Source of the DNA: Amycolatopsis tolypomycina
GTDB taxonomy: Bacteria > Actinomycetota > Actinomycetes > Mycobacteriales > Pseudonocardiaceae
Assembly (NCBI RefSeq): GCF_900105945.1
Contig: NZ_FNSO01000004.1
Location: forward strand, 992,001-1,056,000
Direction: 5' to 3'
DNA length: 64,000 nucleotides
The notes beneath the pieces were generated by a model, which saw nothing but the letters and a program-made list of their open reading frames with translations, was not told the DNA's origin and made no database searches. Positions 51,654 through 59,758 of the stretch are shown here, piece by piece; the first letter of the stretch is position 1, and every line of letters starts with the position of its first letter. Both the position numbers and the translations under genes were made by a program.

Positions 51654-53655
51654 GCTGCGCCCACAGGAACTCGAAGACCAGCGCCCACTTGAACGCCAGC
51701 TGCTCGTTGTCCGCCGCGGCGCCGTGGCCGCCCTCGATGTTCTCGTGATACCGGACGTCGTGCCCCTGCTCACGCATCCGCGCCACCATCTTGCGGGCGT
51801 GGGCGGGGTGCACGCGGTCGTCGCGCGTCGACGTCACGAACAGCGACGGCGGATACGGACGTCCACTGTGGACGTTCTGGTACGGCGAGTACTGCGAGAT
51901 GTACTCCCATTCCGCGGCGTCGTCCGGGTCGCCGTACTCGGCCATCCAGGACGCGCCGGCCAGCAGCAGGTGGTAGCGGCGCATGTCCAGCAGCGGCACC
52001 TGGCTGACGATCGCGCCGAACCGCTCCGGGTAGCGCGTCAGCATGACGCCCATCAGCAGCCCGCCGTTGCTGCCGCCCTGGATGCCCAGCTTCTCCGGGG
52101 TGGTGATGCCCCGCGAAACCAGGTCCTCGGCCACGGCCGCGAAGTCCTCGTACACGCGGTACCGCTGCGCCTTGATGGCCTGGGTGTGCCAGCCGGGCCC
52201 GTACTCGCCGCCGCCGCGGATGTTCGCGACGACGTACGTGCCGCCGCGGGCCAGCCAGCCGCGGCCGATCATGCCGCTGTAGGACGGCGTCAGCGAGACC
52301 TCGAAGCCGCCGTAGCCGGTCAGCAGCGTCGGGCCGCCCTCGGCGCCGGACGGCCGGACGACGAAGTACGGGATCTTCGTGCCGTCCTCCGACGTCGCGA
52401 AGTACTGCGCCACGCTCATGCCGGAAGCGTCGAAGAACGCCGGAGCCTGCTTCAGCACTTCGACCTCTTCGCCGACATGCCCGTAGCTCAGCGTCGACGG
52501 CTGGAGGAAGCCGCTGGAGTTGATCAGGTACTCGTCGCTGACGTCGGGGTCGGTGTCGAAGATGTCCGCGCTGCCGAACTCGGGCCCGCCGGCGAGGGGC
52601 TCCCCGGTCCAGGCGCCGGGGCCGGGCGTCAGCGTGCGCAGCTCGGTGCGGACGTCGCGCAGCGTGCCGAGCAGCAGGTGGTGGCGCGTCCAGGCCCAGT
52701 AGCTCAGCGAGGTGTGCTCGTCGGGCGTGAACAGCGTCGTGAAGTCCCGGTCGCCGGCCAGGAACGCGTCGAAGAGGATGGCGATCAGCGAACCGGCCGG
52801 GTGTTCGGTGCCCCCGGTGGTCCACGCCGTGCGCGGCCGCACCAGCAGCCACTCCCGGTGCACCGACGCGCTCGCGTCGTCCGGGACGTCGATCTTGACC
52901 AGCCCGCCGGGCGTCCGCAGGTGCAGTTCGGAGCGGTAGAAGTCGATCGCGCGGCTGACGAAGTCGCGTTCGAAGCCTTCGGTCGGGTCGTGGGACGCGC
53001 CGATCGAGACGTCATCGGGCTTGCCCTCGAAGACCGTGACGGCTTCGGAGAGCGGCGTGCCGCGGCGCCACTCCTTGGCCAGCCGCGGGTAGCCGGAGCT
53101 GGTCAGGGAGCCTTCGCCGAAGTCGGTGCCGATGTAGACGCGGTCGGTGTCGATCCAGCCGATCCGCGTCTTCGCCTCCGGGACGGTGAAGCCGTCCTCG
53201 ACGAACTCGTGCGCGTCGAGGTCGAACTCGCGCACGACCGTGGCGTCCGCGCCGCCACGGGACAGCTCGACCAGGCCGCGCCGGTAGTCCGGCCGCAGCA
53301 CGGTCGCGCCCTGCCAGACCCAGTTCTCGCCCTCCGCCTCGGCCAGCGCGTCGACGTCGAGCAGCAGCTCCCACGCGGGCTCGGCGGTGCGGTAGGACTC
53401 CAGCGTCGTCCGCCGCCACAGGCCACGCGGGTGGCTCGCGTCCTGCCAGAAGTTGTAGAAGAACGCGCCGCGGCGGCGCACGTACGGGATCCGGTCGTCG
53501 GCGTCGAGCACCTCGCGCAGCTCGTCACGCAGTTCGGCGAACCGCGCGCCGGCGGTCAGCTCGGCCAGCGTCTCGTCGTTGCGGGCGCGCACCCAGTCCA
53601 GCGCGTCGTCGCCGGTCACGTCTTCCAGCCACAGGTAAGGGTCCTCGACACTCAT
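51643..53655 (-). CDS. Prolyl oligopeptidase (S9A serine peptidase)
   Basis: Cytoplasmic serine peptidase of 670 aa cleaving short peptides after proline. DPYLWLEDVTGDDAL at the N-terminus starts the S9A propeller (~70-400). The alpha/beta-hydrolase part holds the nucleophile in IQGGSNGGLLMGVML (~515), the acid in TSTRDDRVHPAHARKM (~598) and the histidine in NIEGGHGAAADN (~637). ATG 53655 is used; no convincing upstream ribosome site is visible and the longer open frame has no homologous start. Length is normal for bacterial members. Confidence 0.93.
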   Translation of the reverse strand: MSVEDPYLWLEDVTGDDALDWVRARNDETLAELTAGARFAELRDELREVLDADDRIPYVRRRGAFFYNFWQDASHPRGLWRRTTLESYRTAEPAWELLLDVDALAEAEGENWVWQGATVLRPDYRRGLVELSRGGADATVVREFDLDAHEFVEDGFTVPEAKTRIGWIDTDRVYIGTDFGEGSLTSSGYPRLAKEWRRGTPLSEAVTVFEGKPDDVSIGASHDPTEGFERDFVSRAIDFYRSELHLRTPGGLVKIDVPDDASASVHREWLLVRPRTAWTTGGTEHPAGSLIAILFDAFLAGDRDFTTLFTPDEHTSLSYWAWTRHHLLLGTLRDVRTELRTLTPGPGAWTGEPLAGGPEFGSADIFDTDPDVSDEYLINSSGFLQPSTLSYGHVGEEVEVLKQAPAFFDASGMSVAQYFATSEDGTKIPYFVVRPSGAEGGPTLLTGYGGFEVSLTPSYSGMIGRGWLARGGTYVVANIRGGGEYGPGWHTQAIKAQRYRVYEDFAAVAEDLVSRGITTPEKLGIQGGSNGGLLMGVMLTRYPERFGAIVSQVPLLDMRRYHLLLAGASWMAEYGDPDDAAEWEYISQYSPYQNVHSGRPYPPSLFVTSTRDDRVHPAHARKMVARMREQGHDVRYHENIEGGHGAAADNEQLAFKWALVFEFLWAQLTK

Positions 53656-53767
53656 GGGTTCAGTCTCGCCTGGTCCGCGGCCCGGTGGCCACCCGGTGGC
53701 GTTTTCGTTTCGTGATCCCTGCCTCCCGGGGTGTCCGTATGCTGGTGCGACACAGCAGGGGGAGAAC

Positions 53768-54745
53768 GTGAACGACACCGAGCCGTCATGGCCGGGGCCG
53801 GGGCGGCCGCCGGAGCCCGCGTGGGCGCCGGAGCCGAACCCGTGGGCGCCCAACTGGGCGGCGGCCCCGCCGGTCCCCATCGCGCCCCCGCGCAACCGGC
53901 TCTGGGGTGCGGTCACCGGCGTGCTGATCGTCGTCGTCTCCGCCTCCCTGATCGCCGCCACCATCCCGCGCCGGGTGGACGGCCAGGCGTTCGCCGCGGC
54001 GGGTGCCGACGCCGGCCGGGCCTACGGCAACACCGGGAAGACCCCGAAGGCCGTCCCGGAGCTGGCGGGCAACCCGCTGCTCGGCGACGGCATCAGCCCC
54101 GGGCCCGCCGACTGCGCGCTGCCCGAGCTCGGCCGGGACCCCGAGCAGCTCAAGGCTTACTACCGCGCGCTCGTCGGCTGCCTGGAGCAGTCGTGGCGCC
54201 CGGCGCTGGAGAAGGCGAACGAGCCGACGCTGACCGCGACCGTGTCGGTGACGCTGCCGGAGCACAGCGCGTGCGGCGAGGCACCCACGGAGAACGAAGC
54301 CGTCGCCTACTACTGCGGTGGCGACACGACGATCTACGCCCCGACCGACTGGATGCTGTCGGACGCCGGGCTCAACAAGGCCCGGCACATCGCGACGATC
54401 GCCCACGAGTACGGCCACCACGTGCAGCGCGAGAGCGGGATCCTCGCCGCGGCGTCGGACAAGATGACCTCGCCGGACGAGAACAGCCCGGCCGACAAGG
54501 AGGCCGTGCGCCGGATCGAACTGCAGGCCAACTGCTTCGGCGCGCTGTTCCTCACCGCCGTGGCCGGCTCGGGCTCGATCAGCCGGTCGCTGGCGAACGC
54601 CGCGGTCGCCGACTACGGCCGGGCCAACGACAGCGACACGCACGGCTCGCGCGAGCACCAGCTGTCCTGGGCGAAGGCCGGCTACGACGGCAAGGCGACG
54701 AAGGCGTGCAACACGTGGAGCGCCCCGGCCGGCGAGGTCAGCTGA
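53768..54745 (+). CDS. Membrane-anchored putative zinc metallopeptidase (PF04228-like)
   Basis: Type II membrane protein of 325 aa. A proline/tryptophan-rich cytoplasmic tail (~1-42) precedes one transmembrane helix (~46-68, LWGAVTGVLIVVVSASLIAAT). The external domain carries the zinc motif IAHEYGHH (HExxH) near 218 with a third ligand probably in RRIELQANCFGALF. Four cysteines (DCAL, VGCLEQ, SACGE, YYCGG) are placed to form disulfides. GTG 53768 follows GGGGGAG. This is the neutral zinc metallopeptidase family of actinobacteria, whose substrates are unknown. Its stop overlaps the convergent gene by 8 bp. Confidence 0.87.
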   Translation: MNDTEPSWPGPGRPPEPAWAPEPNPWAPNWAAAPPVPIAPPRNRLWGAVTGVLIVVVSASLIAATIPRRVDGQAFAAAGADAGRAYGNTGKTPKAVPELAGNPLLGDGISPGPADCALPELGRDPEQLKAYYRALVGCLEQSWRPALEKANEPTLTATVSVTLPEHSACGEAPTENEAVAYYCGGDTTIYAPTDWMLSDAGLNKARHIATIAHEYGHHVQRESGILAAASDKMTSPDENSPADKEAVRRIELQANCFGALFLTAVAGSGSISRSLANAAVADYGRANDSDTHGSREHQLSWAKAGYDGKATKACNTWSAPAGEVS

Positions 54746-55310
54746 GCGTCCAGGCGGGGTCGCGGCCGAGGAGGGCGAGGAACCGGTCGAGTTCGCTCGC
54801 GCCCGCGGGCACCTCGACCCGGCGGGCGAACGAGCCGTTCTGCTCGCGGCCTTCGTCCGGGATCCGCTCGGCCAGCTTCGTGGCGATGTACACGGCTTCG
54901 GCGTCGGGCTCGTAGGGCAGGCCGAGCGTGCGGGCCAGGTCCCAGCCGTGCGCGACCGTGTCGACCAGGTGCATGTGGGCGGCGATCGCGCCGGGGAACG
55001 TGCCGAAGTGGTTGATGACGAGCGGCCGGTCCAGCACGGCGTCGTCGGCGAAGGCGTCGAGGAAGTCGTCGACGGACGCCCGGTAGGCGGCGTGGACGTC
55101 GTCGCCGAGGACGCCGGCGTCCCAGTCCGGGGCCGAGCCCTCGCGGGCCGCCGTCGCGAAGGCGTGGTTCTCGCTGACCTGGTGGCGGAGCAGGTCGGCG
55201 AGCGTCCAGCCGGCGCACGGGGTGGGGCGGGCGAGGTCGGCGGGTGTCACGCCGGCGACCAGCTTGTCGAGGAGGAGCAGGGTGCGGCGGTCGAGTTCGC
55301 GGAGGTCCAT
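54738..55310 (-). CDS. TIGR03086/DinB-superfamily metal-binding protein
   Basis: Helical-bundle protein of 190 aa of the mycothiol-dependent maleylpyruvate isomerase/DinB superfamily, function unknown. TPCAGWTLADLLRHQVSENHAF (~29-50) and HMHLVDTVAHGWDLARTLG (~115-133) carry the histidines expected to bind a divalent metal. DLRELDRRTLLLLDKLV at the start is the first helix of the bundle. ATG 55310 is chosen with GGAG upstream; an extension to 55364 runs over the regulatory gap. It is divergent from the MocR gene, 83 bp apart, so it may be a target of that regulator. Confidence 0.82.
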   Translation of the reverse strand: MDLRELDRRTLLLLDKLVAGVTPADLARPTPCAGWTLADLLRHQVSENHAFATAAREGSAPDWDAGVLGDDVHAAYRASVDDFLDAFADDAVLDRPLVINHFGTFPGAIAAHMHLVDTVAHGWDLARTLGLPYEPDAEAVYIATKLAERIPDEGREQNGSFARRVEVPAGASELDRFLALLGRDPAWTLS

Positions 55311-55334
55311 GCCGGGCACGTTAGGCGGGCCAGC

Positions 55335-55376
55335 GGACCACGAACAGTGCCAAAACCGCGGCAACCTTCGTGGGCC
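55335..55376. promoter_or_regulatory. Possible MocR operator
   Basis: GGACCACGA (55335-55343) and TCGTGGGCC (55368-55376) form an imperfect inverted repeat (8 of 9) with starts 33 bp apart, between the divergent genes. It is weak evidence by itself. Confidence 0.3.
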
Positions 55377-55380
55377 AATC

Positions 55381-55386
55381 TAGACT
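55381..55386 (+). promoter_or_regulatory. -10 element TAGACT, probable leaderless promoter of the MocR gene
   Basis: TAGACT ends 7 bp before GTG 55394 with no ribosome site between, so the mRNA probably begins at the start codon. Confidence 0.45.
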
Positions 55387-55393
55387 GGCGCGG

Positions 55394-56803
55394 GTGGAGA
55401 TCCACATCGACCTGACCGGGCCGCGCGGCCACCGCGACGCGATCTACCGGCAGCTGCGCGCGGCGATCCTGGCCGGCCGGATCCGGCCCGGCGAGGCGTT
55501 GCCGCCCACCCGCGAACTCGCGCAGCGCCTGGCGGTCTCCCGCACCACGGTGAGCGCGGCCTACGACCGGCTCACCGCCGAGGGGTTCCTCGCCGGGCGC
55601 GTCGGCGCGGGCACGTTCGTCACCGCGTCGCCGGTTTCCGCCGAGCCGGTGCCGGACGTTCCGGGCGTGCGGCCACTGCCGGAGTGGGACGCCGTCCCGC
55701 CGCCGCCCGCGCCCTTCGCCCCGGCGCCGGAGTTCGACTTCCGGCCGGGCGTCCCCGACCTGTCGCGGTTCCCGTTCGACACCTGGCGGCGGCTGGTCAC
55801 GCAGCGGCTGCGGGCCGGCCAGGCCGACCTGATGACCTACGGCGACCCGCAGGGCCACCCCGCGCTGCGCGAGGAGATCGCCCGGCACGTCGGCGTTTCG
55901 CGGGACGTCCGCGCGAGCGCGGCGCAGGTCGTCGTCACCGCCGGCGCCCAGCAGACGACCGACCTCGTCGCGCGGGTGCTGCTGCGGCCCGGTGACCTCG
56001 CCGCCGTCGAGGACCCGGGGTACCCGCCGCCGCGGCTGGTGCTCGGCGCGCGCGGCGTCCGCGTCGCCCCGGTACCGGTGGACGCCGCCGGGATCGTCGT
56101 CGGCGCCATCCCGGCGGGGACGCGGCTGGTGTACGTGACACCGTCGCACCAGTACCCGCTCGGCCTGGCGATGTCGCTGGACCGCAGGCTGGAGCTGCTC
56201 GACTGGGCCGAGCGGACCGACGCGGTGCTCGTCGAGGACGACTACGACACCGAGTTCCGCTACACCGGGCGGCCCCTGGAACCGTTGCACAGCTTGGATT
56301 CCCGCGGCCGCGTCGTGTACGTCGGCTCGTTTTCCAAGGTGCTTTCGCCTGCGCTGCGGCTGGGTTTCCTGATCGCGCCGCCGTCGCTGGTGCCGGCCCT
56401 GGTCAAGGCCCGCTACCTGACCGACTGGCACGCGCCGAACGTCGAGCAGGCGGTGCTGGCGGCGTTCATGGCCGAAGGCGGTTTCGCCCGGCACGTCCGG
56501 CGGATGCGGAAGGTCTACCGCGCCCGGCACGAGATCCTGTCCCGGTCGCTGGCTTCGTTCGCGGACTTCCTGACGCCGTTGCCGTCGTCCGCGGGCCTGC
56601 ACCTGAGCGCGGTCGCGGCCGCGGACTGCGGCCCGCTGGTCCGCGCCGCTCGCCGTCGCGGCGTCCGGCTGTACTCGTTGGGGGACTTCGGGGTGGGGGT
56701 GCGGCGGCACGGTCTCGTCTTCGGTTACGGTGCGGTCGCGACCGAGCGGATCGAGCCCGGACTGGCCCGGCTGCGCGCACTGGCGGACGAAGGAGCGGCA
56801 TGA
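55394..56803 (+). CDS. MocR/PdxR-type regulator (GntR helix-turn-helix fused to aminotransferase domain)
   Basis: Regulator of 469 aa binding pyridoxal phosphate. The GntR winged helix lies at ~10-75 (IYRQLRAAILAGRIRPGEALPPTRELAQRLAVSRTTVSAAYDRL). The class I aminotransferase-like domain covers ~110-469; the PLP lysine is in VYVGSFSKVLSPALRLGFL (~316), with EDDYDTEF (~285) and TPSHQYPLG (~253) also conserved. Such proteins control PLP synthesis (pdxST) or amino-compound catabolism. No pdx gene is adjacent, so the target is open. It has an ATGA overlap with the following TPR-like gene. Confidence 0.92.
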   Translation: MEIHIDLTGPRGHRDAIYRQLRAAILAGRIRPGEALPPTRELAQRLAVSRTTVSAAYDRLTAEGFLAGRVGAGTFVTASPVSAEPVPDVPGVRPLPEWDAVPPPPAPFAPAPEFDFRPGVPDLSRFPFDTWRRLVTQRLRAGQADLMTYGDPQGHPALREEIARHVGVSRDVRASAAQVVVTAGAQQTTDLVARVLLRPGDLAAVEDPGYPPPRLVLGARGVRVAPVPVDAAGIVVGAIPAGTRLVYVTPSHQYPLGLAMSLDRRLELLDWAERTDAVLVEDDYDTEFRYTGRPLEPLHSLDSRGRVVYVGSFSKVLSPALRLGFLIAPPSLVPALVKARYLTDWHAPNVEQAVLAAFMAEGGFARHVRRMRKVYRARHEILSRSLASFADFLTPLPSSAGLHLSAVAAADCGPLVRAARRRGVRLYSLGDFGVGVRRHGLVFGYGAVATERIEPGLARLRALADEGAA

Positions 56804-57246
56804 CCGACGACGTGATGGTGGCGATCGACGCCGGTCTGCGGCAGCACATCGGCGGCGACCGCGCCGGCGCGTACGCGACCTTCAAGCAGCTGTGGGCCTC
56901 GATCGGCGACGGCGGCGACCCGCTGCACCGCGTCGCGCTGGCCCACCACATGGCCGACGTCTGCGACGACCCGGCCGAGGAGCTCGAGTGGGACCTGCGG
57001 GCCCTGCACGCGGCCGACGCGCTGACCGACTCGCGGGCCCAGGAGTACCACTCGTCCCTGGCCGTGCGCGGGTTCTACCCGTCGCTGCACCTCAACCTGG
57101 GCGAGGACTACCGCAAGCTCGGCGACCTCGCCGCCGCGCGCGAGCAGCTGGCGCTGGCGCGGGCCCGCCTGGACGCCCTCGGCGACGACGACTACGCGGC
57201 CGGGATCCGGCTGGCACTGGACGGCTTGGCCGAACGGCTGGGCTGA
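56800..57246 (+). CDS. TPR-like small protein, translationally coupled to the MocR gene
   Basis: Helical protein of 148 aa, function unknown. The sequence reads as helix pairs like tetratricopeptide repeats (GDRAGAYATFKQLWASIG, HMADVCDDPAEELEWDLRALHAADAL, LHLNLGEDYRKLGDLAAAREQLALARARL), the last being the clearest TPR. No signal or membrane segment. The ATGA overlap with the MocR gene indicates co-expression. A role as a partner of the regulator is only a guess from position. Confidence 0.75.
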   Translation: MTDDVMVAIDAGLRQHIGGDRAGAYATFKQLWASIGDGGDPLHRVALAHHMADVCDDPAEELEWDLRALHAADALTDSRAQEYHSSLAVRGFYPSLHLNLGEDYRKLGDLAAAREQLALARARLDALGDDDYAAGIRLALDGLAERLG

Positions 57247-57348
57247 ATCGGTTCGAATACCACGAAGACGCCCCGTTTGCCGGACTTTCGCGGGGCGCCG
57301 GAGGGCCCTAACCTGTGGTGATCCAGCTCACCGACGGGAAGGATCGCC

Positions 57349-57780
57349 ATGCGGATTGCGGATCTGCTGCGCACGAAGGGGTCGGCGGTCGCGACGGTCA
57401 CCCCCGACACGACGGTGACCACGCTGCTGGCCGGACTGGCCGAACACAACGTCGGCGCGATGGTGGTGGTCGCGCCGGACGGGACGATCGCCGGAATCGT
57501 CTCGGAACGCGATGTCGTCCGGCGCCTGCACGACCACGGCCCGGCCCTCCTCGACGGCCCGGTCTCGGAGATCATGACGAAACTGGTGGCGAGCTGCACC
57601 CCGGACGACTCGGTCGAGGGGCTGTCGGTCCTGATGACCGAACGCCGCATTCGCCACGTCCCGGTTCTCGCCGACGGACGGCTGGCGGGCATCGTGTCCA
57701 TCGGCGACGTCGTGAAGAACCGGATGGAACAGCTGGAGCAGAGCCAGGAACAGCTGCAGGCCTACATCTCGCAGGGCTGA
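57349..57780 (+). CDS. CBS-pair domain protein
   Basis: Protein of 143 aa made of two CBS motifs only (~1-62 and ~70-130): VATVTPDTTVTTLLAGLAEHNVGAMVVVAPDGTIAGIVSERDVVRRL and its second-half counterpart VASCTPDDSVEGLSVLMTERRIRHVPVLADGRLAGIVSIGDVVK. CBS pairs bind adenine nucleotides and act as energy or ligand sensors, often as dimers. A short Gln/Glu-rich helix ends the protein. GAAGGA precedes ATG 57349. It is monocistronic in context; similar stand-alone CBS proteins in actinobacteria are linked to hypoxia or stress responses. Confidence 0.92.
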   Translation: MRIADLLRTKGSAVATVTPDTTVTTLLAGLAEHNVGAMVVVAPDGTIAGIVSERDVVRRLHDHGPALLDGPVSEIMTKLVASCTPDDSVEGLSVLMTERRIRHVPVLADGRLAGIVSIGDVVKNRMEQLEQSQEQLQAYISQG

Positions 57781-57818
57781 ACGGCCGTGGTGGCGCCCGC
57801 GGGGCTACGCTCTCGCGG

Positions 57819-58112
57819 GCGCTCTACGGGTATTTCGCAGCGGCGGACGACGACGCCGCGGTCCGCGCCTTCGACCTCGACGGAAGCGGTCCTCAGGAGC
57901 TGGTGGTCAAGAACGCCGACCCCCTCGACGACCTGCTGCCGGCCGAGATCCACCTGACCGGCCGGACGGCTGCCGAGGTCGAGGCGGACCCTCGGCGCGG
58001 GCAGCTCGTCCAGGAGTTCCACGACGGCGAACTCGTGCTGCTGTCGCTGTCGGACGAGCTTTCGGTGCTAGCGCGCCGCGGAGAACGGTTGTACTGCTGG
58101 ATTTCCCTGTAG
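57819..58112 (+). pseudogene. Probable truncated gene without a start codon
   Basis: An open frame of 97 codons reads like a real protein (ALYGYFAAADDDAAVRAF, PQELVVKNADPLDDLLPAEI, HLTGRTAAEVEADPRRG, DGELVLLSLSDELSVLA) and resembles, from memory, C-terminal parts of longer actinobacterial hypothetical proteins with an LTGR-EV-DPR pattern. Between the CBS stop codon and this stretch there is no ATG, GTG or TTG in frame, and the expected initiator position is GCG. TACGCT at 57806-57811 could be a -10 of a former leaderless promoter. I treat it as a degraded gene; a non-standard start is the alternative. Its stop is 2 bp from the convergent MuiA gene. Confidence 0.45.
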
Positions 58113-58114
58113 CG

Positions 58115-59674
58115 CTATTCCCGCCAGCCGGACAGTTCCACGCCCTTCGCGACATCCACCCGGTACGACAGCGTCACGGTCTTGGTCTCGTTCGGCGCCA
58201 GGGTGAGCTGCCACGTGAACTCGCCCAGCGCCGACGTCTCCACCGGTTCGGGGGACGTGCGGACGTCCTTCACCGTGATCGTGTCGTCCCGGGAAACCGG
58301 CGCCTGGTCCAGCACGGTCACCACCGCTTCCCGCGGCCCGTGGTTGCCGACCGAGATCCGGTACTCCGCCTCGCGCCGCTTCTGCCCGGACAACGTGGCC
58401 TTCGAAGCCGTCCGCCGCACCAGTTCCCGCTCGACCCGGATCCGGTCGTCGACCCCCAGTGCCAGCTCCAGCTCTTCGCCGGGGGCCCACGGTTCCAGCA
58501 CCGTCGTCCCGACGAACTCCGCGTCGTGGAACACCGAAGCGCGCCCGGGCCGCAGGGCCTGCTCCGACGTGTTCACCACCGTGGCGCGCAGGTACGCCTC
58601 CTCCGCCAGCACCGGTGCGGTGACATACCCGAGCGAAGCCGTGAGCGAAAGCTGCGCCAGCGTGGTCCGGTGGCCGGAAGCCCCCGACGGGACCGCCACC
58701 GGCCGCGAAGGCCGGTAGGTGACCGCCGTCGTGCCCTGCTCGACCGTGGCCGGTTTCGGCGCCATCGCCGGTGCCGCCGGCGCGAACTGCCGTGCGCGTT
58801 CCGGCATCGCGGCGGCCGAGTCGCCGTACGCCGCCGCGGAGGCCACGTACGCGCCCGGCTCCGGCAGGACGCGGTCCAGGTACCACGGCCGCAGTTCCGG
58901 CACCACCACCGACACCGCGGGCCGGGCCGTCGACAGCGCCAGCTCGCACTCCGGCCAGTCCTCGCCCGTGTGCTGGCTGACGAGCCCGTACGACACCACG
59001 GTGACTTCCGTGCCGCGCACCCGGACGTCGTAGCCCGGTTCCCAGCTCGCGCCGGGGACCACATAGGACAGTTCCAGCTCGGCTTCCGCAGTGGTGTCGG
59101 AGATCTCCAGCTCGACGATCACCGACGTGCTGTCCTGGCCGGACTGCGCGCGGTGCGTTTCGATCCGCCGGTCGAGCGCGGCGAGGTCCTCGCGCAGCCG
59201 CGCGATCCGCTCGGTGAGCACCCGCCGCGCCTTCAACGCGGACGCCAGGCGTGAGCTCAGCGCGTCGGTGACCTCGGCGACGCGCGAAGGTTCGGCGGTA
59301 CCGGCGGCCAGGGCCTTCGCAAAGCTGCCGCCGCTGCGCTTCGCGAGCGAAGTCAGCAGGTCCACCTTCATCGTTTCGGCCGCTTCGTCGTCCAGGACGC
59401 CGTCGAGCGTCGCCTGGTCGGCACGCCGTTGCTCGACGAGCGCCTCCAGGGCGGGGTCGGCCGGGGCGGCGTGCCATGCGGTGCGCACGTCGACGCCGGT
59501 GATCAGCGCCGGTCCGCTGCCGGTGACGCGCACCGAACCCGGGTCGAGCGCCGGGGGCAGTCCGGCGAAGGTGACGCGCGGCCCGCCGCCGAGCGGGGTC
59601 GTGGCCCGGCGGGTGATCCGCGCCTGCTGCGGGTAGACGGTCACGGCGGTGATCGGCGCTTCGACGGTCGGCAT
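58115..59674 (-). CDS. MuiA-family protein (DUF4140/DUF4139)
   Basis: Protein of 519 aa of the mucoidy-inhibitor MuiA group, function unknown. The N-terminal DUF4140 region (~1-110, APITAVTVYPQQARITRR, VTFAGLPPALDPGSVRVTG) leads through a long helix (~110-165, LKARRVLTERIARLREDLAALDRRIE) to the DUF4139 domain (~180-519, ELSYVVPGASWEPGYDVRV, LATARPAVS-like segment, WQLTLAPNETKTVTLSYRV). No signal peptide is seen. ATG 59674 begins the family's conserved start; its GGAGG lies unusually close. An in-frame open stretch continues far upstream without features and is excluded. Confidence 0.87.
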   Translation of the reverse strand: MPTVEAPITAVTVYPQQARITRRATTPLGGGPRVTFAGLPPALDPGSVRVTGSGPALITGVDVRTAWHAAPADPALEALVEQRRADQATLDGVLDDEAAETMKVDLLTSLAKRSGGSFAKALAAGTAEPSRVAEVTDALSSRLASALKARRVLTERIARLREDLAALDRRIETHRAQSGQDSTSVIVELEISDTTAEAELELSYVVPGASWEPGYDVRVRGTEVTVVSYGLVSQHTGEDWPECELALSTARPAVSVVVPELRPWYLDRVLPEPGAYVASAAAYGDSAAAMPERARQFAPAAPAMAPKPATVEQGTTAVTYRPSRPVAVPSGASGHRTTLAQLSLTASLGYVTAPVLAEEAYLRATVVNTSEQALRPGRASVFHDAEFVGTTVLEPWAPGEELELALGVDDRIRVERELVRRTASKATLSGQKRREAEYRISVGNHGPREAVVTVLDQAPVSRDDTITVKDVRTSPEPVETSALGEFTWQLTLAPNETKTVTLSYRVDVAKGVELSGWRE

Positions 59675-59758
59675 GCCTCCGACGTTAGTCTCTTGACACC
59701 CCCGCGGGCGGAGCGGAAGTGTCTTGAAGCGTCCGCTTCGCCCGGCTTGGGGGTTTGA

